IMG/VR virus record: IMGVR_UViG_3300021960_000260 | Location: 1-34,891 of that record | Strand: one strand, 5' to 3' | From: a virus | DNA length: 34,891 bases | Part shown: piece by piece, positions 17,935 to 24,188 of the stretch | Layout: every line of letters starts with the position of its first letter | Numbering within the stretch: position 1 is the first letter of the stretch | Made by a program: the position numbers and the translations under genes | The notes under the pieces: generated by a model | Seen by the model: only the letters and a program-made list of their open reading frames with translations | Told to the model about the DNA's origin: nothing | Database searches by the model: none

Positions 17935-18470
17935 AAAAAAACCAGAGCTCCTATTGCAACACTAGCAGGCATATGCTTCATATACTCCTCGTACTTGCTA
18001 GCACTCTCATACTCCTCTATCTCGTAGAAGTCTTTAACCTTCGCCGTAATAGGTCTGAACAATACAGCCATCGCCTTATGCATAGTCTTCCAGTCAGATA
18101 TGTAGTTCTCTATATCCACATACTCACCGAAGCTCATATTGTTGAGGTCTGGGTGCATACCAAACTCAACCTCTACTCCGTTACTGCCTCTCAGCCAAAA
18201 GCGTTTAATAAGAGGTGTTTCCTCAGTCAAACAGTTGGCAATCTTGTTAAGCACCACATCAAAGTGTGATAATGGTAGCTTATAGCTTTCCTTCAGCTCC
18301 AACCCACAAAAGATCTCTAGAGCCTTAAGGTTGATAAACATCTCAGAGTCCTCCCCATCCTTATCAATCTTATCCAGAATCTGGAAGTAGCGTTGATATT
18401 GATCTAGCGTAATATCTGCTAGCTGATTGGGAACTTCAATCTTTACCTGTATTGTTTTTTCCATATACAT
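17757..18470 (-). CDS. Tail assembly chaperone, zero-frame product (G part)
   Basis: 237 residues. It begins MYMEKTIQ with a second possible ATG two codons in. It is mainly helical and has no enzyme motif. At codon 178-179 the frame crosses nine consecutive T (GTT TTT TTT TAT), where a -1 shift gives a second conserved C-terminus. The zero-frame end contains KSSDKSGDGTSLFMRW, also plausible protein, so the last 58 codons are probably coding in both frames. It is the first gene of the tail operon, following ~800 bp of non-coding DNA. In other siphoviruses this gene sits directly before the tape measure; here four tail genes and a 49-aa ORF lie between. Confidence 0.75.
   Translation of the reverse strand: MYMEKTIQVKIEVPNQLADITLDQYQRYFQILDKIDKDGEDSEMFINLKALEIFCGLELKESYKLPLSHFDVVLNKIANCLTEETPLIKRFWLRGSNGVEVEFGMHPDLNNMSFGEYVDIENYISDWKTMHKAMAVLFRPITAKVKDFYEIEEYESASKYEEYMKHMPASVAIGALVFFYRLGMKLSEHMMDYLLSQGIKESELLAGNKSSDKSGDGTSLFMRWLDQMFPSSTKSLN
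17931..17942 (-). promoter_or_regulatory. Slippery site for -1 ribosomal frameshift
   Basis: Minus-strand GTTTTTTTTTAT (T run 17933-17941). Zero-frame codons are GTT-TTT-TTT-TAT, so T-TTT-TTT fits the X-XXY-YYZ heptamer. After slippage the next codon is TTA in the -1 frame, which stays open for 88 codons to 17671. Confidence 0.75.
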
Positions 18471-18480
18471 AGAGATAACC

Positions 18481-19193
18481 TCATAACTTATTTTTGTACC
18501 ACCTTCGGTGGAAGTTCGCCTTGCTGCCTACCACTATAAGTAAATCTTATGGCAAGATAAGGAATATCTATGAACAGATTTAAACCTTTTTAGTTATCTT
18601 TATGAAACAGGAGAGGATCTGTCTAAACCTCCAAACTTCTATAGAGATATAGTTGGTACAGATAAAATAAGTCTGCCTGAGAACTGCGTTGGTAATCTTC
18701 TATTGCTCTTGTCGCGCCCGCCAACATACAGCTCAGCTAGCATTTCATTTATTTTTTTAGAGCAATTAGGGGGCGCATCTTCATAAGCTATCTAGATGCT
18801 TCGCCCCTGGAGGGCTCGCATCAGAATGCTTTGAATTCGTTGAAATGAGATACTAACACCAGCCCAAGTCCGTTTTACGTTGAATTCATCGAAACGGTAT
18901 ACTAACGCCCACCCAAACGCGTTTTACGTTGTTCTTGATATTCAGCGAGCTCCAGCGAGCTGCTGAGGTGATCGGATGAGGTGTAGGGGTAGCGTGTTTA
19001 AGAGGGCAGAGTTTGAAGGAGATCTTTACACCTGCCTTCCATACCCATTATCAACCTCAATCACTTACCAGAAAACTAGGCACAACCTCAACGCCTAAAA
19101 TAAGGCTATTTAAAGGCCGTTTAAGAGCCGTTTGCTAGGGCTCTGGTACTAGGTACTAGCTAGGGTATAGATACGAGCGTACAGGGCACAAAA
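18481..19193. other. Non-coding region with tandem and inverted repeats
   Basis: No ORF of note on either strand and no tRNA that I can fold. It holds a short hairpin CCACC-TTC-GGTGG (18502-18514), an inverted pair ATTGCTCT ... AGAGCAAT (about 18702-18768) next to a second one (GGGGCG-CATCT with AGATG-CTT-CGCCCC, about 18772-18808), a 49-bp-period tandem repeat (18831-18929), a doubled AGCGAGCT (18944-18962), and a 6-bp stem AGAGCC/GGCTCT near 19123-19143. It probably includes the 5' leader and promoter of the tail operon, but I could not place a convincing promoter. Confidence 0.6.
18831..18929. repeat. Imperfect tandem repeat, two copies, 49-bp period
   Basis: Copies 18831-18880 and 18880-18929 match at 39 of 50 positions. 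Conserved blocks are TTGAATTC, GAAA, ATACTAAC and GTTTTACGT; the two share one base. Could be protein-binding sites upstream of the tail operon. Confidence 0.85.
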
Positions 19194-19212
19194 AAGCCCC
19201 ATCTGGTAGGGC
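19190..19212 (-). terminator. Possible second terminator
   Basis: Weak stem GCCC/GGGC (19196-19199 with 19209-19212), followed on the minus strand by six T. It lies just beyond the stronger terminator at 19229-19251 and may back it up. Confidence 0.45.
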
Positions 19213-19228
19213 GTATCGTATAGGCAAA

Positions 19229-19251
19229 GAAAAAGGCCCCATTAGGGGCCT
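19229..19251 (-). terminator. Terminator of the accessory operon
   Basis: Perfect 7-bp stem AGGCCCC/GGGGCCT with an ATTA loop (19234-19251), followed on the minus strand by a T run. It lies 22 bases after the stop at 19273. Confidence 0.9.
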
Positions 19252-19272
19252 CTCTGGTGAGCTGTGCGAGCT

Positions 19273-19485
19273 CTAGCGGTCAAGATCATAGACTACGACG
19301 TCGTGAAGGGGTTCGCCCCTGTACCGATGGTATAAGAAGCTCACGGGCTCGGCGCATAGGTGCCAGCGACCTGACTTGTTTAAGAAGTAGCGTTTAGATC
19401 TGGCGGGGTTATTTATTCGCTTCAGATCTGAGGCCGTCAGGTCTATTGTACTGAGCTCCTGGCGTGGTAATATTTCTAAGTTCAT
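19273..19485 (-). CDS. Hypothetical protein, 70 aa
   Basis: Short, basic protein (MNLEILPRQELSTIDLTASD, then many Arg and aromatic residues, ending VVVYDLDR). No membrane segment or motif recognised. It is the last gene of a five-gene operon with 10-12 base gaps, ended by a strong terminator. GC content is visibly higher than in the head and tail genes. Confidence 0.6.
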   Translation of the reverse strand: MNLEILPRQELSTIDLTASDLKRINNPARSKRYFLNKSGRWHLCAEPVSFLYHRYRGEPLHDVVVYDLDR

Positions 19486-19496
19486 AGTATAGGGGT

Positions 19497-20225
19497 TTAG
19501 ATTGTTACTGCTGTGTTAACTGTAAAGCCGCTGCGGTCTCTCCTGGCGTCTCCTTTAGCTTTAAGCGCTAGCACTGCGCTTCTATTGTAGCACATAACGA
19601 GATCGCTGGTATCCCCGTCAACTACTGGAGCCCCTGCGTAGGTATAAGGAGCTGGGCCGTTAAAAACTACCGAGACGTTCGCGCCTAGGCTCAAGGCCTC
19701 TTCAATCTGGTGCTCGTTATCTTCAGCTCTGGAGAAGGTGAGATAATACCGGCCTTCGCCGGCGTACTTCTTTACCTTCCCTAGTATCTTCGTATAGTCG
19801 TAGAAAATAAGCCAATCAAGTTTAAAGACGTCTAGAGCTGCGTACTTTTTCAGCTGATAAATGAAATCTATGTCACTGGTGCCGTTTAGTCTTATGGCCA
19901 CCAGATCACTGGTCTTCTTCGCTTTATTGTTGATCTTCACCAGCTCACCAGCTAGCTGAAGCATAAAGCCCTCCCGATCTTCTAGGTAGTACTCGGTCCG
20001 GTTAATCCTAGCTTGCTGCACATTGCTAAAGCGCCCGCGGCCTGCTGTGTATAAACAGGCAGCTGCGCAGCCCTGCGAGGCAGCTGGGCAAAGATTGATC
20101 CCTTTGCTGTTTTGACGGTGAGGCGCCAAATAAAGAATGTAGCTTTCGAGGCTATTCTTTGCGGTCTTCGCGTTACTGGCTCCTTTACTGAGGAGCGTTT
20201 TCGGTTTAGTGTAGTTTGTTTCCAT
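19497..20225 (-). CDS. Gp88-family protein
   Basis: 242 residues. The N-terminal motif LCPAASQGCAAACLYTAGRG (Cys 46, 53 and 57) with downstream RLNGTSDIDF, FYDYTK and YLTFSRAEDN is the pattern I know from the 'gene product 88' family (Pfam GP88) of actinobacteriophages and environmental phages. The biochemical role is not known to me. The three clustered Cys followed by evenly spaced β strands would suit a metal- or Fe-S-binding barrel; that is inference. It sits in the GC-richer accessory operon. Confidence 0.75.
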   Translation of the reverse strand: METNYTKPKTLLSKGASNAKTAKNSLESYILYLAPHRQNSKGINLCPAASQGCAAACLYTAGRGRFSNVQQARINRTEYYLEDREGFMLQLAGELVKINNKAKKTSDLVAIRLNGTSDIDFIYQLKKYAALDVFKLDWLIFYDYTKILGKVKKYAGEGRYYLTFSRAEDNEHQIEEALSLGANVSVVFNGPAPYTYAGAPVVDGDTSDLVMCYNRSAVLALKAKGDARRDRSGFTVNTAVTI

Positions 20226-20237
20226 AGTGTTTAGAGT

Positions 20238-20513
20238 TTATTGTTTGCCGTGAGCTGGTCGGCCCACAATGATCGGAAGGCCATATTCGTCCGCATCGAT
20301 CATAAGATCGAGAGGAGCTCCGCAGGCATCGCAGCCCCAGTTATCCACTGGGTTGACGTGGTCGCACATTGCGCACACATTAGGAGCGAGCTCTGGAGCT
20401 GCTGGCGCCTCTGGAGCTATGGCCTTGAATAAAGTGATAAGGCGATCGTCTCTGTCGGCCTGCGCTTGGCGCTTGGCCTTTTGTAGGTTGTGTGTGAACT
20501 GGTCTCGTTTCAT
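20238..20513 (-). CDS. Small zinc-ribbon protein
   Basis: 91 residues. A basic N-terminal helix (MKRDQFTHNLQKAKRQAQAD), an Ala/Pro linker, then CAMC ... CDAC (Cys 47, 50, 61 and 64; C-x2-C-x10-C-x2-C), typical of a zinc ribbon that binds nucleic acid or protein. The C-terminal part is short. Neighbours are an integral membrane protein and the Gp88 protein. Target unknown. Confidence 0.7.
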   Translation of the reverse strand: MKRDQFTHNLQKAKRQAQADRDDRLITLFKAIAPEAPAAPELAPNVCAMCDHVNPVDNWGCDACGAPLDLMIDADEYGLPIIVGRPAHGKQ

Positions 20514-20523
20514 TGTATAAAAA

Positions 20524-20802
20524 TTAAGAGTTGAAAACGTTAGAATTTAAAAGCTTATAAGCGTATTTCGTTATGGCTATCTGTGCTAGCAACCAAGGCA
20601 GGCCCAGGGCCATAGTGATGGCAAAAATGTGCTGGTCAGTATAGGGGAGCTCTACGAGCTCGGCACGCCATAGCAGCAGCAAAGTAACGTGGCCGCAAAA
20701 GTAAGTGAAGAGCAGGGCCGAGATAATCAGGGCCAGCCTAAAGAGGTTTTTAATAGACTCTTCATCTCTGGTGGCTCGGTTCATTCTTTTAGTGTGTTTC
20801 AT
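20524..20802 (-). CDS. Small membrane protein, two predicted TM helices
   Basis: 92 residues. Basic N-terminus, then hydrophobic segments around residues 23-45 (LALIISALLFTYFCGHV) and 60-80 (IFAITMALGLPWLLAQIAI). No signal peptide cleavage site evident. Part of the accessory operon; not a clear holin because it is far from the lysin. Function unknown. Confidence 0.6.
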   Translation of the reverse strand: MKHTKRMNRATRDEESIKNLFRLALIISALLFTYFCGHVTLLLLWRAELVELPYTDQHIFAITMALGLPWLLAQIAITKYAYKLLNSNVFNS

Positions 20803-20813
20803 TGTGTAGGGTT

Positions 20814-21095
20814 TTAGTCTTTAGGGATTAAGTGGGCAAAGGTTTCGTTGTATCCGTCAACAAATTTAGGCTGTATGCTGGCGGTCAAAAAGTATTCATC
20901 GTCAAGCTCGAAAGGCTCGCTAGCATCATTGTACATTTCAATGATATGATCAATAACGAAGGGCACATTTAAGCGGCTGTAAACTGGGTTTAACAGCTCG
21001 CTAATATCCCAGCCGAATCTAACGCGGCTTTCGATCAATTGAACATAAAGCCTTTTCTTTTCGTTTAGTGTAAGTGTGTTTTTTTGTGTTTCCAT
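20814..21095 (-). CDS. Hypothetical protein, first gene of accessory operon
   Basis: 93 residues from ATG 21095 (METQKNTLTLNEKKRLYVQL). A longer frame begins at a TTG at 21152, but that TTG coincides with the -33 box of the promoter below, so I chose the ATG, which also has an A-rich leader. The protein is helical and acidic at the C-terminal half. No family recognised. Confidence 0.6.
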   Translation of the reverse strand: METQKNTLTLNEKKRLYVQLIESRVRFGWDISELLNPVYSRLNVPFVIDHIIEMYNDASEPFELDDEYFLTASIQPKFVDGYNETFAHLIPKD

Positions 21096-21122
21096 TTTAA
21101 TACTTGTTTTAGTTTGATGGTG

Positions 21123-21152
21123 TAAAGATATAAAGCCATTTTGAAAAAGCAA
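21123..21152 (-). promoter_or_regulatory. Bacteroidota-type promoter of the accessory operon
   Basis: On the minus strand TTG (21152-21150), 19-bp spacer, TATCTTTA (21130-21123). This fits -33 TTG / -7 TAnnTTTG except for the last base. The start codon lies 28 bases further on. Confidence 0.65.
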
Positions 21153-21204
21153 GAAAAAAATGAAAAAAAATAAAAAAATTTTAGGCAGGTTTCGGCCATA
21201 AGGA

Positions 21205-21288
21205 ATCCTGCGCGCGTATAGGCGCGTGTGCGTAGGTGCGCGTGTGTGCGTGCGCCCGCGTGTGTATGCGCGTGCGCCCGCGCGCGAC
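21205..21288. other. GC-rich alternating purine-pyrimidine tract
   Basis: About 84 bases made almost only of GC/GT/GTGCG steps (for example GCGCGCGTATAGGCGCGTGTG) in an otherwise AT-rich phage. Such sequence can adopt left-handed (Z) DNA. It directly adjoins the paired direct repeats that start at 21292. Confidence 0.75.
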
Positions 21289-21291
21289 CCC

Positions 21292-21370
21292 TACTATGTT
21301 AAAGAGGGTACTATGTTAAAGAGGGAGGATTAGAGGGTACTATGTTAAAGACCCCACTATGTTAAAGAGG
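21292..21370. repeat. Four copies of a 16-bp direct repeat in two pairs
   Basis: Unit TACTATGTTAAAGAGG at 21292-21307, 21309-21324, 21338 (first 14 bases) and 21355-21370 (first base C). The copies within each pair are offset by exactly 17 bp; the pairs are 29 bp apart. A third pair with the same 17-bp period is at 31858-31889. Confidence 0.9.
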
Positions 21371-21379
21371 AAATATTTT

Positions 21380-21490
21380 TTACCAGCAGTAAATTGCTAG
21401 CGCGGAAGTCATTATCACAAAGGTGCATACGCAAACTATTGAAGCGATAACATATCCCATAATCATTAAAGCAAACTTATTATTTCTCAT
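21380..21490 (-). CDS. Small membrane protein, 36 aa
   Basis: ATG at 21490 overlaps the terminase stop (ATGA); stop TAA at 21380. The product MRNNKFALMIMGYVIASIVC and onward is one long hydrophobic helix with a basic N-terminus. Translational coupling to the large terminase supports expression. Role unknown. Confidence 0.6.
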   Translation of the reverse strand: MRNNKFALMIMGYVIASIVCVCTFVIMTSALAIYCW

Positions 21491-22701
21491 CGTATTACAT
21501 ATCTTCCTAGTGACTTGCCTTGCACCAGGTATTGAAGTCCATAACGGCAAGCATCTAAATAATGGTCGTAAGCGCTGACTGGCTTAGTGTTCCTCTCTTG
21601 CCATACATAGTTGTTAAGCTCTCTGATAACCCCATTAGAGTTCTTATCTACTATAATCTCGTAGTCTTGCATAAGGGCTATCCCTGATAGGATAGATCCC
21701 TGCTTCTTAATGGCTCCTCGTATATTGAGATCCTGAGCCTTCAGCTCTTGGATGAGCCTCGGCTCTGCACTATCACATATAATCAGATCCAATCCGCAGT
21801 ACTGTCTATTCTTCTGTGCGATCTGGCTAGTAGTCATTCCCTTCTGCCCATAGCATTCTCTAACCCACATCTTCTTCTCCTCTGGGTCTACACTGATCTG
21901 CACTAGAGTTGTTGGGTCGGTAGAGAAACCAAAATCCTGTCCGAATACTGTGAGCTCCTTCTGCTGATAATCTCCTACTCTCCAGTTCTTATAGATCGTA
22001 CCTTCTGCCTTGTTAAGCCAACCTCCTAGTATAGCGTGCTGATACTGATCAGGTCTACGCTTCTTCATATCCATTACCTGCTCCAGGAAAGACTCAGATA
22101 GATTATCCTTGTTATCCATATAGGTAGTATGAATGTAAGTAGTGTTGCGTTCAGATCCATTCCATCCTTCTGGTATACCTATATTCTGGAACCATCTCTG
22201 GTAGATCCAATGCTCTTTAGTGGTAGGGTTTAGTATCAGGATACACCTGTTAGGCTTCTCCTGTACTCTGACAGATAAGTCTATCTTGTTAAAGGTGTCC
22301 TCATCTACAAGCTCTTCTGCCTCATCTAGCACAAAGGTCGTAATACCATTTAGAGACTTCAGGGCAGCCGTTTGGTTACCTGATGAGGTTCTGATACCTT
22401 TGAAGATAATAGAGTTCTTAGTGGTCATATTAATGATCTCATCCTTAGTAATCCTAAAGTCCTCTTGCACCCCCATCATCTCAATCTTCTCTACGAACTC
22501 TGGTATGATAGAAGTCTGAGCTGAGGTCATAGTATAACGGCTGAATAGTATTCGGTGTCCCTCTTCATAGGTTAGGTTGAGCAAGAACACTGCTACACTA
22601 AAAGACTTACCAGATCCCCTACCTCCAGTTACTACAAAGTATCTGCTGTCATCCTGGAACAGAGGGATATACTTCTCATTAAGTACTACATTATTCTTCA
22701 T
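21487..22701 (-). CDS. terL: Terminase large subunit
   Basis: 404 residues; ATP-driven packaging motor and nuclease. Walker A GGRGSGKS (26-33), Walker B TTFVLDEAEE (121-130), and coupling region near RCILILNPTTKEHWIY. The C-terminal RNase H-type nuclease has likely acidic metal ligands D256 (GQDFGFS), D310 (IICDSAEP) and D379/D383 (YDHYLD). Resembles the PBSX/SPP1-type (Terminase_3) family. It overlaps the small subunit gene by 11 bases. Full length, intact. Confidence 0.95.
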   Translation of the reverse strand: MKNNVVLNEKYIPLFQDDSRYFVVTGGRGSGKSFSVAVFLLNLTYEEGHRILFSRYTMTSAQTSIIPEFVEKIEMMGVQEDFRITKDEIINMTTKNSIIFKGIRTSSGNQTAALKSLNGITTFVLDEAEELVDEDTFNKIDLSVRVQEKPNRCILILNPTTKEHWIYQRWFQNIGIPEGWNGSERNTTYIHTTYMDNKDNLSESFLEQVMDMKKRRPDQYQHAILGGWLNKAEGTIYKNWRVGDYQQKELTVFGQDFGFSTDPTTLVQISVDPEEKKMWVRECYGQKGMTTSQIAQKNRQYCGLDLIICDSAEPRLIQELKAQDLNIRGAIKKQGSILSGIALMQDYEIIVDKNSNGVIRELNNYVWQERNTKPVSAYDHYLDACRYGLQYLVQGKSLGRYVIR

Positions 22702-23089
22702 CTACTTCTTCAGATTGAATATCAATAGTCCTCTCGTCCGGCTGCTGATTAAAAGAGAAGTTAATAGTAGGAGCTGACTTGCTAGGAGCCGGCCCAGTCT
22801 CTCCTTTCTCTAGGTGATCAAGGTACATCTTAATAGCATTGAGCTTTACGGTATCAGACTCTCCAGACTTAATGAGCTCCGCTAGCTGCTCAAAGATACC
22901 TGCAGCTCCGCCAAGAGTTTTAACAGCAACTCTCTCTGCTATCTTAGGCAGCTGCTTCTTCTTAGCATCATTCATAAGTGCAGGCTTAGAAGTTACTTGC
23001 CCCTTAATCTCTACCTTAGAAGGCAGGCGCTTGTTATGCCTCCTGCCGTCCGTAGATCTAATCTCCTGGCTCTTCTCTCTCTTCGACAT
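22691..23089 (-). CDS. Putative terminase small subunit
   Basis: 132 residues directly upstream of terL. Basic N-terminus (MSKREKSQEIRSTDGRRHNK), a helical middle (GIFEQLAELIKSGESDTVKL, then AIKMYLDHLEKG) and an acidic end. Size, charge and place fit a DNA-binding small terminase that selects phage DNA. No HTH motif is obvious to me, so the call rests mainly on context. Confidence 0.65.
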   Translation of the reverse strand: MSKREKSQEIRSTDGRRHNKRLPSKVEIKGQVTSKPALMNDAKKKQLPKIAERVAVKTLGGAAGIFEQLAELIKSGESDTVKLNAIKMYLDHLEKGETGPAPSKSAPTINFSFNQQPDERTIDIQSEEVDEE

Positions 23090-23357
23090 AGTTCTTGTTG
23101 TATATTTGTTTGTACGTCTCGTAGATCGCGTCTACGACATTATCTTTAGTATATATGTATTCACTCTTTCTATATTGATCTCCGTTTCTTATAGTCAGAC
23201 AATACTTGTCTCCCATCTCCCACTGGCTACCCACCTTAAACCCTTCTATTGAACAGCTCACATAAATGTGTTTGTTAATACACCAGGACGTTTCCTTAAG
23301 CGGGTTATCATTCTTAGGATATCCAAGCCTATAAGGATAAGACTTCTTATTGGGCAT
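23058..23357 (-). CDS. Hypothetical protein, 99 aa
   Basis: Begins MPNKKSYPYRLGYPKNDNPL; mixed β/α, with two Cys (SWCINKHIYVSCS) and a C-terminal helical, Tyr-rich part. Overlaps the small terminase gene by 32 bases and abuts the DnaA-like gene. Not recognised. Confidence 0.55.
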   Translation of the reverse strand: MPNKKSYPYRLGYPKNDNPLKETSWCINKHIYVSCSIEGFKVGSQWEMGDKYCLTIRNGDQYRKSEYIYTKDNVVDAIYETYKQIYNKNYVEEREEPGD

Positions 23358-23866
23358 TAAAGGTAAACTCTATTCTTAATAGCTTTAACAAAGATGTTCA
23401 TCTTATCGTGCACCTCCTGCATCTCCTCCTTAGACAGTCCCTCAATCAGCCTATCAAGCTTGCTGTTACCATACTTTAGAAGATCTAGCTTGTGAGTCAA
23501 AGAAGCATTCTCTTTCTCTAGCGACAGCACTCGCTCTGCTAGAGTCTTAACCTCATCAAAGTTCTCGTCCGCTTCTTTGCTATCTATGAACATAGCCTTC
23601 ATAGTTAAATAGAGCGTGTTAAACGAACTTTCTTGTACGGCGAAGGGGAATATAACGTTCAGGTTGTGAAGTACCGATGCGTGGTCTCTATTGATCACCT
23701 GGCCTATCTCTGCTAGCGAGTAAGACCTTGGCCCATTCATCTCTCTAGCAATCTTACAGAACACAGCTCTAGCATAGGTATAGCTTCTATATCTATCCTT
23801 GCCGTCTATTCTATGACCTACTTCCTTTTCTATTATCTTCTTTACGCTTATTAATCTGTTTCTCAT
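23357..23866 (-). CDS. DnaA domain IV-like DNA-binding protein
   Basis: 169 residues. Residues ~30-72 match the C-terminal DNA-binding domain of DnaA: YARAVFCKIAREMN, then SLAEIGQVINRDHASVLHNL (50-69), corresponding to the DnaA signature helix-turn-helix with the RDHxxVLH motif. There is no AAA+ ATPase domain; the remainder is coiled coil (LSLEKENASLTHKLDLLKYG). It may bind the phage origin or regulate transcription. It overlaps the upstream gene by 56 bases. Confidence 0.75.
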   Translation of the reverse strand: MRNRLISVKKIIEKEVGHRIDGKDRYRSYTYARAVFCKIAREMNGPRSYSLAEIGQVINRDHASVLHNLNVIFPFAVQESSFNTLYLTMKAMFIDSKEADENFDEVKTLAERVLSLEKENASLTHKLDLLKYGNSKLDRLIEGLSKEEMQEVHDKMNIFVKAIKNRVYL

Positions 23867-24188
23867 AAATCTCTTTTAATATGTCTTCATAGATCAGTGC
23901 GCTCACTCTCATATGTTCCTGGTGCGTGTAAGTTACCTCGTTATCCGTCTCAGATATTTTTTCAGCTTCTGAGAAGTGCTTGTCCATTATATCTTCTATC
24001 TTGTCTAGCGCTCGGGTTATCCCCTCGCATACTTCATACTGCTCTATATCTTCGTAGTGTTTTACTAGCGATTCGTAGATTGTGAAGTCGTTGTTAATTA
24101 ACCAGCATCCAAGAGTGTGTAGATACATAGACTCAGCTATGAGTTGGTCGCCACTTGAATCATAGTTATAAAATTCCTCTAACAACAT
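23811..24188 (-). CDS. Hypothetical acidic protein, 125 aa
   Basis: Helical and acidic (starts MLLEEFYNYDSSGDQLIAES), with a basic C-terminus NKRKEDNRKGSRS that lies in the overlap with the DnaA-like gene. Start overlaps the exonuclease gene end by 23 bases. No motif recognised. Confidence 0.55.
   Translation of the reverse strand: MLLEEFYNYDSSGDQLIAESMYLHTLGCWLINNDFTIYESLVKHYEDIEQYEVCEGITRALDKIEDIMDKHFSEAEKISETDNEVTYTHQEHMRVSALIYEDILKEIYEKQINKRKEDNRKGSRS

Noticed and set aside
18772-18808. Terminator
   Set aside because: The stem is not followed by a T run on either strand.
21292-21370. Direct repeats as CRISPR
   Set aside because: Units are 16 bp with 1- or 13-bp gaps, too short for repeat-spacer structure; no cas genes.
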